DNA of 64,000 bases from Flavobacteriaceae bacterium PS02334. GTDB taxonomy: Bacteria; Bacteroidota; Bacteroidia; Flavobacteriales; Flavobacteriaceae. The translations under genes and the position numbers were made by a program. The first letter of the stretch is position 1, and each line of letters starts with the position of its first letter. The notes below the pieces were generated by a model that saw only the letters and a program-made list of their open reading frames with translations, ran no database searches and was not told where the DNA came from. Shown here one piece after another: positions 43,983-52,066 of the stretch. The stretch covers positions 248,001 through 312,000 of the forward strand of contig JASCOH010000003.1 of the NCBI GenBank assembly GCA_029959295.1. Direction: 5' to 3'.

Positions 43983-45884
43983 TTATTTTATCCTAAAAAC
44001 CAAAACGCCCAATCCCGCCAAATTCAAAACGGTAGAAAATCTTTTTCCGTCCCAAGGAATTTCATCAATTTGTAAATTATTCTGTTCCAAACCGCTTCCG
44101 CCATATTTCAAATCATCGCTATTAAAAACGCTTTCTAATTTCCCTGAAGATGGAATTCCGATGCGATAATTTTCCCTGTAAACTGGCGTCAGATTGCAAA
44201 CTATAACCAAATTTTCTTCAGCATTATTTCCTTTTCGGATATAAGAAATCACCGAATTTTCGCTGTCGCTGTAATTTATCCATTCAAAACCTTCGCCTGA
44301 AAATTGCTTTTCAAATAAAGCCGGCTGGTTTTTGTATAAAGAATTCAAGTCGGTAATCAAGTTTTTGATTCCTTTGTGAAAATCATATTCAAGCAGATGC
44401 CAATCTAAACTTTGCTGGAAATTCCACTCTGCACTTTGCCCAAATTCATCGCCCATGAAAAGCAATTTCGTTCCGGGATGCGTGAACATAAAACTGTAAA
44501 GCAAGCGCAGATTTGCAAATTTCTGCCATTCGTCGCCTGGCATTCTATTTAAAATGGATTGTTTTCCATAAACCACTTCGTCATGTGAAAGTGGCAACAT
44601 AAAATTCTCTGAAAAAGCATAATTCAAGCTGAAAGTAAGGTCATTTTGATGGTGTTTTCTGTAAATCGGTTCTTTTTTGAAATATTCTAAAGTATCATTC
44701 ATCCATCCCATCATCCATTTCATGCCAAAGCCTAAACCGCCTGAAAATACTGGTCGTGAAACCATTGGAAATGAAGTGCTTTCTTCAGCAATTGTCTGGA
44801 TTCCTTCAAAACTTCCATAGACTTCTACGTTTAATTCTTTCAAGAAACTGATTGTATCTAGATTTTCTCTTCCTCCAAAAATATTCGGTTCCCACTCGCC
44901 TTCTTTCCTTGAATAATCCAGATAAAGCATTGAAGCCACGGCATCAACTCTGAGTCCGTCGATGTGATAATGTTGCAACCAGAAAACTGCATTTGAAATC
45001 AAGAAAGAACGGACTTCATTTCTTCCGTAATTAAAAATCAAGCTTTTCCAATCCGGATGATAGCCTTTTCGTATATCTGGGTGTTCGTATAAATGCGTAC
45101 CGTCAAAAAATCCCAAACCGTGTTCATCACTAGGAAAATGTGATGGAACCCAGTCTAAAATCACCCCGATTCCAGCTTGGTGGAAAGCATCGACCAGAGC
45201 CATGAAATCTTCAGGTCTGCCAAAACGCGACGTCGGCGCAAAATAACCGACCAATTGATAACCCCAAGAAGGTTCGTACGGATATTCCATAATCGGCATC
45301 AGCTCGACGTGGGTGAAGCCCGTTTCTTTGACGTAATTCACCAATTCTTGTGCTAATTCTGCATAAGTCAGCGACCTGTTTTCTTCAATTTTCTTCCTCC
45401 AAGAACCCAAATGCACTTCATAAACGGAATAAGGCTTGTCCAATCCGTTAAAATCTTTGCGGTTTTGCATCCAGTTTTCATCCTGCCAATTATGCTGCAA
45501 ATCCCAAACTACAGAAGCTGTGTTTGGAGGCGTTTCGCAATAAAAAGCAAACGGATCGGCCTTTTCTGTCTTGATATCGCTGTTGTGCGAATGGATTTTA
45601 TATTTGTACTTGCTTCCTTTGTCAATGCCAGGAATAAAGCCTTCCCAAATTCCAGAACCATCCCAGCGAACATTTAAATCGTGCTCGCCTTCCGTCCAAT
45701 AATTAAAATCTCCGACCACGGAAACTGCTTTTGCAGATGGCGCCCAAACCGCAAAATAAGTGCCGCCTTGTCCGTCGACTTCCGCCAAATGTGCGCCGAA
45801 TTTTTCATAAAGACGGAAGTGTTTTCCTGCCTTGAAAAGATTGATATCAAAATCGGTAAAGAGCGAATATGGAATTGTTTTCAT
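43983..45884 (-). CDS. glgB: 1,4-alpha-glucan branching enzyme
   Basis: 633 residues. It forms alpha-1,6 branches in glycogen. A CBM48 domain (about 35-125, FAVWAPSAKAVSVVGDFNYW) precedes the GH13 barrel: VELMPIMEYPYEPSWGYQ, GLRVDAVASMLYLDYSR with nucleophile Asp314, TIAEEST with the acid/base Glu near 367, and LPLSHDEVVYGK. The N-terminal extra module seen in the longer E. coli enzyme is absent, as in many GlgB proteins of this length. The start overlaps the upstream YdeI-like stop by four bases (ATGA). No glgA or glgC is nearby. Confidence 0.95.
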   Translation of the reverse strand: MKTIPYSLFTDFDINLFKAGKHFRLYEKFGAHLAEVDGQGGTYFAVWAPSAKAVSVVGDFNYWTEGEHDLNVRWDGSGIWEGFIPGIDKGSKYKYKIHSHNSDIKTEKADPFAFYCETPPNTASVVWDLQHNWQDENWMQNRKDFNGLDKPYSVYEVHLGSWRKKIEENRSLTYAELAQELVNYVKETGFTHVELMPIMEYPYEPSWGYQLVGYFAPTSRFGRPEDFMALVDAFHQAGIGVILDWVPSHFPSDEHGLGFFDGTHLYEHPDIRKGYHPDWKSLIFNYGRNEVRSFLISNAVFWLQHYHIDGLRVDAVASMLYLDYSRKEGEWEPNIFGGRENLDTISFLKELNVEVYGSFEGIQTIAEESTSFPMVSRPVFSGGLGFGMKWMMGWMNDTLEYFKKEPIYRKHHQNDLTFSLNYAFSENFMLPLSHDEVVYGKQSILNRMPGDEWQKFANLRLLYSFMFTHPGTKLLFMGDEFGQSAEWNFQQSLDWHLLEYDFHKGIKNLITDLNSLYKNQPALFEKQFSGEGFEWINYSDSENSVISYIRKGNNAEENLVIVCNLTPVYRENYRIGIPSSGKLESVFNSDDLKYGGSGLEQNNLQIDEIPWDGKRFSTVLNLAGLGVLVFRIK

Positions 45885-46465
45885 AGTTGTTTTTTTGTCC
45901 AGCTTAATTGTCTCATACGCAAACCTGCTTCGCTGTCAGTTACTAAATCGTGAAAGCGCTTGTTTCTTGTGGCTTCCAATTTCGCCGACATGACGTAATG
46001 CAAGGCTAATTTTTTATAGCCAGCCGGTTGCTGATTAAAGAATTCCCAAGCTTTTTTGTTGGCTTTAAATTGTTTATCAAAATTTTTGTCTAGTTTTTGT
46101 TCTTCGTTTTCAAAGGCGTAAATTCCAGATTTATGTTCTTTTCTTTTATTGAAAGCTTCTATTCCGGTTGGAAGCATTAATCCTTTGTAATTCAGTTCTT
46201 TTATTTTTTTAATATTAACGTTGCTCCAGATGCTGTTTGGCTTTCTGGGCGTGAATCTGATTTGGTAGCTTTCTTCGTCTATTGATTTTCTTACGCTGTC
46301 AATCCAACCAAAACACAAGGCTTGGTCAACTGACTCAGACCAAGATACGGTTTCTTTTCCAGTTGATTTTTTATAATAGCCTAAAATTAATTCCTGTTCT
46401 GAACGATGGTTTTTTTCAAACCATTTTCGGAGCTCAGATTGTGTTTTGAAGAATATTGGTTTCAT
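45881..46465 (-). CDS. YdeI/OmpD-associated (OmdA-type) family protein
   Basis: 194 residues, no signal peptide. Family blocks: SELRKWFEKNHRSEQELILGYYKK, TVSWSESVDQALCFGWIDSVRKSIDEESYQIRFTPRKPNSIWSNVN and a C-terminal helical part ending MRQLSWTKKQL. Members are annotated as bacteriocin-protection or OmpD-associated proteins, but the biochemical role is not known. Its stop overlaps the glgB start (ATGA), so the two are translated in a coupled way; a tie to glycogen metabolism is not otherwise evident. Confidence 0.8.
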   Translation of the reverse strand: MKPIFFKTQSELRKWFEKNHRSEQELILGYYKKSTGKETVSWSESVDQALCFGWIDSVRKSIDEESYQIRFTPRKPNSIWSNVNIKKIKELNYKGLMLPTGIEAFNKRKEHKSGIYAFENEEQKLDKNFDKQFKANKKAWEFFNQQPAGYKKLALHYVMSAKLEATRNKRFHDLVTDSEAGLRMRQLSWTKKQL

Positions 46466-46484
46466 GAATTTCTTTTTCTATGCG

Positions 46485-46669
46485 TTCCCTCGACTGCGCT
46501 CGGGATGACAGTATTCTTTTTGTTTTGTGTTGTTTGTTTTTACTTGTATTATGCTCCCTCGACTGCGCTCGGGATGACAAAATATTTTGTGCCTAAATTA
46601 TTTTAAAATAATCAAATTATCAGAACTGCTGACTATCTACTTTGTCATCCCGAGCGCAGTCGAGGGAAC
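46485..46669. repeat. Three copies of the CTCGACTGCGCTCGGGATG repeat (3' of the GIY-YIG gene)
   Basis: Copies at 46485-46511 and 46555-46580 in one orientation and 46643-46669 inverted. The second and third form a 26-bp inverted pair with a 62-base spacer. They fill the whole gap between the YdeI-like gene and the GIY-YIG gene. Each unit is itself partly palindromic (CCCTCGA...TCGGG). Confidence 0.9.
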
Positions 46670-46675
46670 GCGATA

Positions 46676-46990
46676 TTAATCTTCTTTATATTCAGAATTC
46701 GTAGCATTTCTGCATTCTGCTAAAGTCTGCAATAAATCAAAATCTCCTTTAATTAGCGCTTCTTTTTTTGCTTTCGACCATTTCTTTAATTTTTTCTCGA
46801 AATAAATTGCTTGATTTGGTTCGGTGAAATCTTGATAGAAAATTAAGGTGACCGGCCGTTTTTTAAATGTATAGGCGTCGGGATATTTTCCTTCGTTGTG
46901 TTCTATAATTCTTCTTTCTAAATCGCTTGTTATTCCTGTATAAAGTGAATTGTCGTTGCATCTTAATATATAGACGTAATAGAATTTCAT
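46676..46990 (-). CDS. GIY-YIG family nuclease-like protein (URI type)
   Basis: 104 residues. The motif pair is YVYILRC (5-11) and SLYTGITSDLERRIIEHN, with the catalytic Arg in LERRI, then the conserved KYPDAYTFKKRPV and the Glu-bearing FEKKLKKWSKAKKEALI. These small single-domain proteins are related to UvrC and intron endonucleases, and their job is unsettled. The stop lies seven bases from one repeat and the start 47 bases from another, so the gene is framed by inverted repeat pairs on both sides. Possibly a mobile or repeat-associated nuclease; that is inference. Confidence 0.85.
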   Translation of the reverse strand: MKFYYVYILRCNDNSLYTGITSDLERRIIEHNEGKYPDAYTFKKRPVTLIFYQDFTEPNQAIYFEKKLKKWSKAKKEALIKGDFDLLQTLAECRNATNSEYKED

Positions 46991-47036
46991 TGGCTTGTAG
47001 TTTTTTAAATTGTTTATTTATGTCTGTTCTGATTAC

Positions 47037-47161
47037 GTTCCCTCGACTGCGGTCGGAATGACACTACACTTTACGTTAAAGTATTGTCTGAAATTTTATA
47101 TACAAATTCTGTCAACTATTTATAGACAATATAATGTCATCCCGAGCGCAGTCGAGGGAAC
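47037..47161. repeat. Inverted pair of the same repeat (5' of the GIY-YIG gene)
   Basis: Copies at 47037-47063 (two base changes: GCGGTCGGAATG) and 47135-47161 inverted, 71 bases apart. Beyond them, 47162-47287 is AT-rich with no gene seen, leading into the hydrolase gene. Confidence 0.9.
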
Positions 47162-47287
47162 ACAAAACTCAGAAATAATTTTTCAGTCAAACCTCTTTTC
47201 AAAAAAACAGATTTTTATGTTTAATTTATGATTCTTAAATTTAATAAAATTTCGCATAAGTAATAACTTGCAGAAAAATTTAGTGAT

Positions 47288-48145
47288 ATGTCAGAAAAAA
47301 GTACGAAGCATCAGCAATCTTTGAAGATTCCAAAGCCAATTTTGATTACCGCTAAATTATTGGAATTAACTTCGTCGAAATTGGCAATGAAATTTGCTTC
47401 CAAATTGTTTACGACTCCGATGAAGTATAAGATTCCGAAGCGTGAAATTGAAATGGATAGAAATTCTGTTCAAGAAAGACTTGTCTTAAAAAGTGGAAAA
47501 GAAATCGTGGTTTATAATTATGGACAAGGTACAAAAAAAGTGCTGTTGGTTCACGGCTGGTCTGGCAGGGGAACGCAACTGGTAAAAATTGCGGATGAAA
47601 TGCTGAAATTAGGCTATTCGACGATTAGTTTTGACGCTCCGGGTCATGGAAAAGCGTCGGGAAAGACGAGCAATATGACCGAATTTATTGCGGCTATTTT
47701 GGAAATGCAGACGAAATTTGGACCTTTTGAATATGCAATCGGGCATTCTTTGGGCGGCATGTCTATCTTGAATTCCATAAAAAGAGGATTGAAAGTCAAG
47801 AAAGCGGTAATCGTTGGAAGCGGTGATATTGTGGAAGATATTATGGATGATTTTATAGAAAAATTAGGCATGAATATTGCCATAAGTAAGAAGATGAAAG
47901 CTAGTTTTGAGAAGAAGATTGGCGAAACTATGGACAGTTATTCTGCGTATATAGCTGCGAGGGAAGTTGCCATTCCGGTTTTGATAATTCACGATAATGA
48001 CGATGCTGATGTTCCGGTAAAAGCGGCGCACAACATCCATGAAAATCTTAAAGACAGTGAATTGATGATTACCAACGGACTGGGACACCGCAAAATCTTG
48101 GGCGATGCTAAAGTCATCAAAAAAATTGTTGCATTTTTAAATTAA
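47288..48145 (+). CDS. Alpha/beta hydrolase
   Basis: 285 residues, no signal peptide, but a hydrophobic/amphipathic start. The oxyanion block is [14 protein letters not shown] (86-99) and the nucleophile elbow GHSLGG has Ser154. The acid is probably in [12 protein letters not shown] and the His in NGLGHRKIL. Substrate unknown; esterase or lipase-like activity is the general expectation. It begins a closely packed plus-strand run with the two msrB genes and the Nth-like gene (gaps 4, 3 and 10 bases), so they are likely one operon. Confidence 0.85.
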   Translation: MSEKSTKHQQSLKIPKPILITAKLLELTSSKLAMKFASKLFTTPMKYKIPKREIEMDRNSVQERLVLKSGKEIVVYNYGQGTKKVLLVHGWSGRGTQLVKIADEMLKLGYSTISFDAPGHGKASGKTSNMTEFIAAILEMQTKFGPFEYAIGHSLGGMSILNSIKRGLKVKKAVIVGSGDIVEDIMDDFIEKLGMNIAISKKMKASFEKKIGETMDSYSAYIAAREVAIPVLIIHDNDDADVPVKAAHNIHENLKDSELMITNGLGHRKILGDAKVIKKIVAFLN

Positions 48146-48149
48146 AAAC

Positions 48150-48641
48150 ATGAAAAATATCATTGTAGTTTTGGTTGCCATTTTTACTTTCACTTCTTGC
48201 CAAAGCCAGGAAAAGAAGGAAGTTTCGAGAAAGCAGACCACGACAGAAATTCAAAAAACTGATGCTGAATGGAAGAAAGAATTGACGCCAGAGCAATATG
48301 AAGTGCTTCGTAATAAGGGTACGGAAAGGCCTTTTACGGGCGAATATTATGATCATTTTGAAAAAGGAGATTATGTCTGCGCGGCTTGCAACAATGTAAT
48401 TTTTCATTCAAACATGAAATTTCATTCCGACTGTGGCTGGCCTTCTTTTGACCAAGCGATTAAGGGTTCCGTAATTTATAAGGAAGATAACACTTTTGGA
48501 ATGACACGAACAGAAGTCATGTGTGCAAAATGTGGCGGGCATTTGGGCCACGTTTTTGATGATGGTCCGGAGGAAACTACTGGAAAAAGATTCTGTACTA
48601 ATTCTGTTTCGATTAAATTTGTTCCTGCTAAAAAATCATAA
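48150..48641 (+). CDS. msrB: Methionine-R-sulfoxide reductase B, lipoprotein form
   Basis: 163 residues. MsrB reduces the R form of methionine sulfoxide in proteins. The signal peptide ends FTFTSCQSQ with lipobox Cys17, so this copy is exported and membrane-anchored. Zinc ligands are Cys77, Cys80, Cys125 and Cys128; a second Cys95 lies in HSDCGWPSF; the catalytic Cys149 is in [10 protein letters not shown]. The gene is followed three bases later by a cytosolic paralogue. Confidence 0.95.
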   Translation: MKNIIVVLVAIFTFTSCQSQEKKEVSRKQTTTEIQKTDAEWKKELTPEQYEVLRNKGTERPFTGEYYDHFEKGDYVCAACNNVIFHSNMKFHSDCGWPSFDQAIKGSVIYKEDNTFGMTRTEVMCAKCGGHLGHVFDDGPEETTGKRFCTNSVSIKFVPAKKS

Positions 48642-48644
48642 ACT

Positions 48645-49034
48645 ATGAAATATCCAATAAATAAAACTGAAGAAGAGTGGAAAGCTGAATTGGGCTTGGA
48701 ACGCTATAAAATTTTAAGACAAAAAGGCACAGAATTTCCGCATTCTGGGAAATATAACCTGACTTTTGACAAAGGAACCTACTGCTGTGGCGCTTGTGGC
48801 GAGCCGTTATTTAATAGCGACTCGAAATTTGACGCGCATTGTGGCTGGCCTTCTTTTGACGAATCGATTCCTGGAAAAGTGGAATATATTAAGGACAGTT
48901 CACATGGAATGGTTCGCACTGAGATTTTATGCTCGAATTGCGGCAGCCATTTGGGACACGTTTTTGACGACGGCCCGACGAAAACGGGGCAGCGTTATTG
49001 CGTGAATTCGCTTTCTGTGGATTTTAAAGAGTAA
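48645..49034 (+). CDS. msrB: Methionine-R-sulfoxide reductase B, cytosolic form
   Basis: 129 residues without a signal peptide. Zinc ligands Cys48, Cys51, Cys96 and Cys99; Cys66 in DAHCGWPSF; catalytic Cys119 in QRYCVNSLSV. The fold region aligns throughout with the upstream lipoprotein copy, pointing to tandem duplication with gain or loss of the export signal. Together they cover both sides of the inner membrane. Thioredoxin is the usual electron donor in the cytosol. Confidence 0.95.
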   Translation: MKYPINKTEEEWKAELGLERYKILRQKGTEFPHSGKYNLTFDKGTYCCGACGEPLFNSDSKFDAHCGWPSFDESIPGKVEYIKDSSHGMVRTEILCSNCGSHLGHVFDDGPTKTGQRYCVNSLSVDFKE

Positions 49035-49044
49035 AAAAATTGTT

Positions 49045-49695
49045 ATGGATCTATTCAATGAAGGCACGGATTGGGCGAAAGCACTGAAACCTTTGATTGC
49101 AAAATATAAAGACGAAAAACATCCTTTGGATTATCAAAATCTTTATCAATTGCTGGTCATGGTCGTACTTTCTGCGCAAGATAGCGACGCTCATATCAAT
49201 AAAATTGCTCCAAAGTTATTTGCGGAATTTCCTGATATGAAAGCTTTGGCAAAAGCAGATGAAGATTCGCTTTTGCCGTTTGTTGAAGAAGTGCGTTTTC
49301 ATGGAAATAAAATGAAATGGCTTTTGGAAATTGCTGGAATTGTCAAGGAAGACAAAAATATTCCGGTGACGATGAAGGAATTGACAGCTTTGAAAGGCAT
49401 TGGCAGAAAATCTGCTAACGTAATCATGCGGGAAGCGGAAGTCAAAGCAGAAGGAATCATGGTCGATTTGCACGTTGTGCGAGTTGCACCGAGATTGGGA
49501 ATTGCAAAATCTGACAAAGCAGATAAAATTGAGAAGGAAATGATGGAAGTTTTGCCACAATCAATGTGGTCTGAAGTCGGGATGGCGATTTCCTTTTTAG
49601 GAAGAGATATTTGCCGGCCGACGAATCCAAAACATGAGGAATGCATGCTGAGCAAAGTTTGCGAGTATTGCAAGAAAACAAAAGGCGACTGTTAA
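49045..49695 (+). CDS. Endonuclease III-like DNA glycosylase (HhH-GPD)
   Basis: 216 residues. The helix-hairpin-helix is LKGIGRKSANVIM with the probable catalytic Lys122, and Asp141 in IMVDLHVVRVAPRLG is the conserved acid. SAQDSDAHINKIAP matches the Nth segment for DNA insertion. Four C-terminal Cys (190, 200, 206, 209) should bind a 4Fe-4S cluster, but their spacing is C-x9-C-x5-C-x2-C, not the C-x6-C-x2-C-x5-C of E. coli Nth. It removes oxidised pyrimidines if it works as Nth. Last gene of the hydrolase-msrB run. Confidence 0.88.
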   Translation: MDLFNEGTDWAKALKPLIAKYKDEKHPLDYQNLYQLLVMVVLSAQDSDAHINKIAPKLFAEFPDMKALAKADEDSLLPFVEEVRFHGNKMKWLLEIAGIVKEDKNIPVTMKELTALKGIGRKSANVIMREAEVKAEGIMVDLHVVRVAPRLGIAKSDKADKIEKEMMEVLPQSMWSEVGMAISFLGRDICRPTNPKHEECMLSKVCEYCKKTKGDC

Positions 49696-49708
49696 GGTCG
49701 CCTTTTTT
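49684..49708 (+). terminator. Terminator of the Nth-like gene
   Basis: GGCGAC / GTCGCC stem with six T after it. The stop codon lies in the loop, so the hairpin begins inside the coding sequence. Confidence 0.8.
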
Positions 49709-49709
49709 G

Positions 49710-49808
49710 TTATAATATTTTCACCAAATCTCCTGTTGGAGTAAAGATTGCTGTTAATATTCCGTTGTCTTTTTTGAGTACTAATTTGTATTCTCCTGTT
49801 GTTTGGCT
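49710..49808 (-). pseudogene. Possible remnant of a secreted PepSY-like protein's 3' end
   Basis: On minus, a short open frame reads TTGEYKLVLKKDNGILTA and ends FTPTGDLVKIL before a stop, with no start upstream: an in-frame TGA lies at 49809-49811. The pattern resembles the C-terminus of small exported beta-sheet (PepSY-like) proteins in Bacteroidota. It sits directly downstream of the SRP RNA gene. It may be chance. Confidence 0.25.
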
Positions 49809-49854
49809 TCACATAAAAGCAAAAAAAAATCCTCCAAAAAAAGGAAGATTAAAA

Positions 49855-49955
49855 AAATGGCAAGCGACCTACATCGCACCGCTACAACCGCTTACCCTTG
49901 CTGTGTTCCCACCCTGGGGGAGTCTGCAGGAGCTGGTCGTGTAGGACTTGCCGGT
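49855..49955 (-). ncRNA. ffs: Signal recognition particle RNA, small bacterial type
   Basis: On minus the RNA starts about GGCAAGTCCTACACGACC and ends GGTCGCTTGCC followed by seven T, so the two ends pair (GGCAAG with CTTGCC; GACC with GGTC). The apex is GGGTGGGAACACAGCAAGGGT, with the GGAA tetraloop and AACACAGCAAGG side typical of helix 8, where Ffh binds. GCGATGTAGGTCGC near the 3' side matches E. coli GGGATGTAGCTGGC. The size, about 100 bases, is that of 4.5S-type RNA without an Alu domain. It directs ribosomes making membrane proteins to FtsY. Exact ends are approximate. Confidence 0.85.
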
Positions 49956-49956
49956 G

Positions 49957-49986
49957 CAAATATACAATCTTTTTATATTTTTGCAA
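49957..49986 (-). promoter_or_regulatory. Promoter of the SRP RNA gene
   Basis: On minus TTG (49984-49986), 19 bases, TATATTTG (49957-49964): an exact match to the Bacteroidota consensus. The start falls just before the first paired bases of the RNA. Confidence 0.75.
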
Positions 49987-50042
49987 GTAGATTGTTGGTT
50001 ATAAAATAACGTTGTATATTGGTCATGATTAATTTTACAACA

Positions 50043-51104
50043 ATGAAAAAACATAAGTTATTAGCTTTCATTTTATTAGGAAGCATAATTGTCTCTTGCG
50101 GCGACAATGAAAATGATAAAAAAAATTTATTTAGCATCGATTCTAGTGCCTTAAAAGCTACTTATCTGCCTCATGAAACGCTTTCTCTTCAATTAAAAAA
50201 CGAAAAAAGCAAGGCGATTGACTCAATTATCTATTATTTGAATGAAAAAAGAGCCGGCGCGGTTAAGGGAAATTCGAAATTGGATTTTGCTTTGACAGAT
50301 ACTAAATTTGGCTATCAAAACATAAAAGCTTTGGTTTATTTTGAAGGCCAAGATGTGGAAGTTACTGATAAAATTGAAGTGGTTTCTGACGTAAAACCTA
50401 AGCTTTTAAAATTTACGATTGTGAATACTTATCCGCATGATGAGACTTCTTACACGCAAGGATTAGAATTTCATAGAGATACTTTATTTGAAGGAACTGG
50501 CCAAAGAGGCGCTTCTAAATTGATGAAAACGGATTATAAAACTGGAAAAGCTTATAAATCAGTTAATCTAGAAAATCAATATTTTGGCGAAGGAATTACG
50601 ATCTTGAATAATAAAGTCTACCAATTGACTTGGCAAGAAAACACTGGTTTTATATACAATGCTGATAATTTGGCAAAAATAAAATCATTTGAATATTTCA
50701 AAAAAGTAGAAGGTTGGGGATTCTGCAACGATGGCAAAAGTTTATACCAATCTGACGGAACGGAAAAAATTTGGGTTTTAGATCCAGAAACGATGAAAGA
50801 GGTGGATTATGTAAATGTTTATTCAGAAGCGAGCAAAATCAAAGCTGTGAATGAATTAGAATGGGTTGAAGGAAAAATCTATGGAAATGTGTATCAAAAA
50901 GATGCGGTGGCCGTAATTAATCCAAAAACTGGCGCCGTGGAAGGAATTTTAGATTTAAGAGAATTAAAGTCTAAAATAAACATGGCAGGCCATGATCCAG
51001 GAAATGATGTCTTGAATGGATTGGCTTACAATTCTAAAACTAAGACGCTTTTTGTGACTGGCAAAAAGTGGAATAAGATGTTTGAAATTAAAGTTACTGA
51101 ATAA
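50043..51104 (+). CDS. Glutaminyl-peptide cyclotransferase lipoprotein
   Basis: 353 residues from ATG 50043. The signal peptide ends LGSIIVSCGDNEND with an acidic stretch after the lipobox Cys. Residues about 130-350 are a plant-type glutamine cyclotransferase (beta-propeller) domain: YPHDETSYTQGLEFHRDTLFEGTGQRG, VYQLTWQENTGFIYN, GWGFCNDGKSLYQSDGTE, LEWVEGKIYGNVYQKD and MAGHDPGNDVLNGLAYNSKTKTLFVTGKKW. The domain before it (about 30-120) is probably a beta domain. The enzyme turns N-terminal Gln into pyroglutamate. Several exported proteins in this window have Gln after the signal peptide, and are possible substrates (inference). Confidence 0.9.
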   Translation: MKKHKLLAFILLGSIIVSCGDNENDKKNLFSIDSSALKATYLPHETLSLQLKNEKSKAIDSIIYYLNEKRAGAVKGNSKLDFALTDTKFGYQNIKALVYFEGQDVEVTDKIEVVSDVKPKLLKFTIVNTYPHDETSYTQGLEFHRDTLFEGTGQRGASKLMKTDYKTGKAYKSVNLENQYFGEGITILNNKVYQLTWQENTGFIYNADNLAKIKSFEYFKKVEGWGFCNDGKSLYQSDGTEKIWVLDPETMKEVDYVNVYSEASKIKAVNELEWVEGKIYGNVYQKDAVAVINPKTGAVEGILDLRELKSKINMAGHDPGNDVLNGLAYNSKTKTLFVTGKKWNKMFEIKVTE

Positions 51105-51109
51105 ATTAT

Positions 51110-51139
51110 AAAAAACCGAGCAGTAACGTTCGGTTTTTT
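51110..51139 (+). terminator. Terminator of the cyclotransferase gene
   Basis: AAAAACCGA / TCGGTTTTT stem with a ten-base loop starting a few bases past the stop. Confidence 0.75.
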
Positions 51140-51179
51140 AATTTGTAAAACTTAAATTCGTAATTATAAATTTACAACT

Positions 51180-52028
51180 ATGAAGAAAATTATCTTTTTA
51201 ATTTTATTTCCAATTTTTTCAAACGTATCAGCAAATGCTCAAAATTTAAATCCAAAAGATTCGATAACCTTAAAAAATGTTTCTTACGGAAAATCAGAAG
51301 AACAACTAATTGACGTTTTTTTACCAGCGGATAGAAATTCGAAAACTAAGACTTTTGTTTTGCTTCACGGCGGCGGCTGGCAAAAAGGCTCAAAATCTAA
51401 GATGGATTATATGGTTCGAAATTTGAAAAATGAATTTCCAAACTATGCTATCGTCAATGTGAATTATAGATTGGCAACGGCTGAAAGTCCGGCTTTTCCA
51501 AAACAAATTGATGATATTACGGCTGTTTTTGAACACTTGAAAACAAATGAATCAAATTATAAAATTTCTAAAGATTTTGCCTTTATCGGAAGCAGCGCCG
51601 GTGCTCATTTGGCTTTGCTTTATGGGTATGGATTTGACAAAAACAATAATATAAAAGCAATTTGTGACATTATCGGGCCTGTTGATTTCACAGATCCTTC
51701 TTATACTTTAAATCCTAAATTTGATGTTTCGCAACTTAAAAATCTTGTGGGAGGAGAAACAACTTATGCAAAAAATCCAGATATGTATGTGAAAGTGAGC
51801 CCTGTACATTATGTATCAAAAAAATCACCGAAAACGATTATGTTTTATGGAGAAGTTGATCCATTGGTTCCAAAAACACAAGGACCTATTCTGAAAGAAA
51901 AGCTAGATAAAAACAAAGTTTATAACGAATTATATCTTTATCCAAGCGAAGGCCACGGCCGATGGAGTAAAGGAACTACAAAAGACATACAGAAAAAAAT
52001 GTATGATTTCTTTAGAAACAATTTTTAA
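51180..52028 (+). CDS. Exported alpha/beta hydrolase (carbohydrate-esterase/BD-FAE-like)
   Basis: 282 residues. Signal peptide through SANAQ (residue 21). The oxyanion site is LLHGGGWQKGS (HGGGW at 63-67) and the nucleophile elbow GSSAGAH has Ser139; the acid is expected in YGEVDPLV and the His in SEGHGRWSKG. The HGGGW and GSSAGAH pair fits esterases of the acetyl-xylan/feruloyl esterase and arylformamidase-like group. Natural substrate unknown. It has its own terminator shared with the convergent gene. Confidence 0.85.
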   Translation: MKKIIFLILFPIFSNVSANAQNLNPKDSITLKNVSYGKSEEQLIDVFLPADRNSKTKTFVLLHGGGWQKGSKSKMDYMVRNLKNEFPNYAIVNVNYRLATAESPAFPKQIDDITAVFEHLKTNESNYKISKDFAFIGSSAGAHLALLYGYGFDKNNNIKAICDIIGPVDFTDPSYTLNPKFDVSQLKNLVGGETTYAKNPDMYVKVSPVHYVSKKSPKTIMFYGEVDPLVPKTQGPILKEKLDKNKVYNELYLYPSEGHGRWSKGTTKDIQKKMYDFFRNNF

Positions 52029-52031
52029 ATT

Positions 52032-52058
52032 AAAAACCGAGCAAATTGCTCGGTTTTT
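52032..52058. terminator. Bidirectional intrinsic terminator
   Basis: AAAAACCGAGCAA / TTGCTCGGTTTTT, nearly loopless palindrome between convergent genes. Confidence 0.85.
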
Positions 52059-52066
52059 AATTATGC

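Noticed and set aside
46406-47231. Short plus-strand ORFs over the repeats
   Set aside because: They translate the repeat unit itself (PSTALGMT-like words in several places), a sign of repeat read-through and not of genes.
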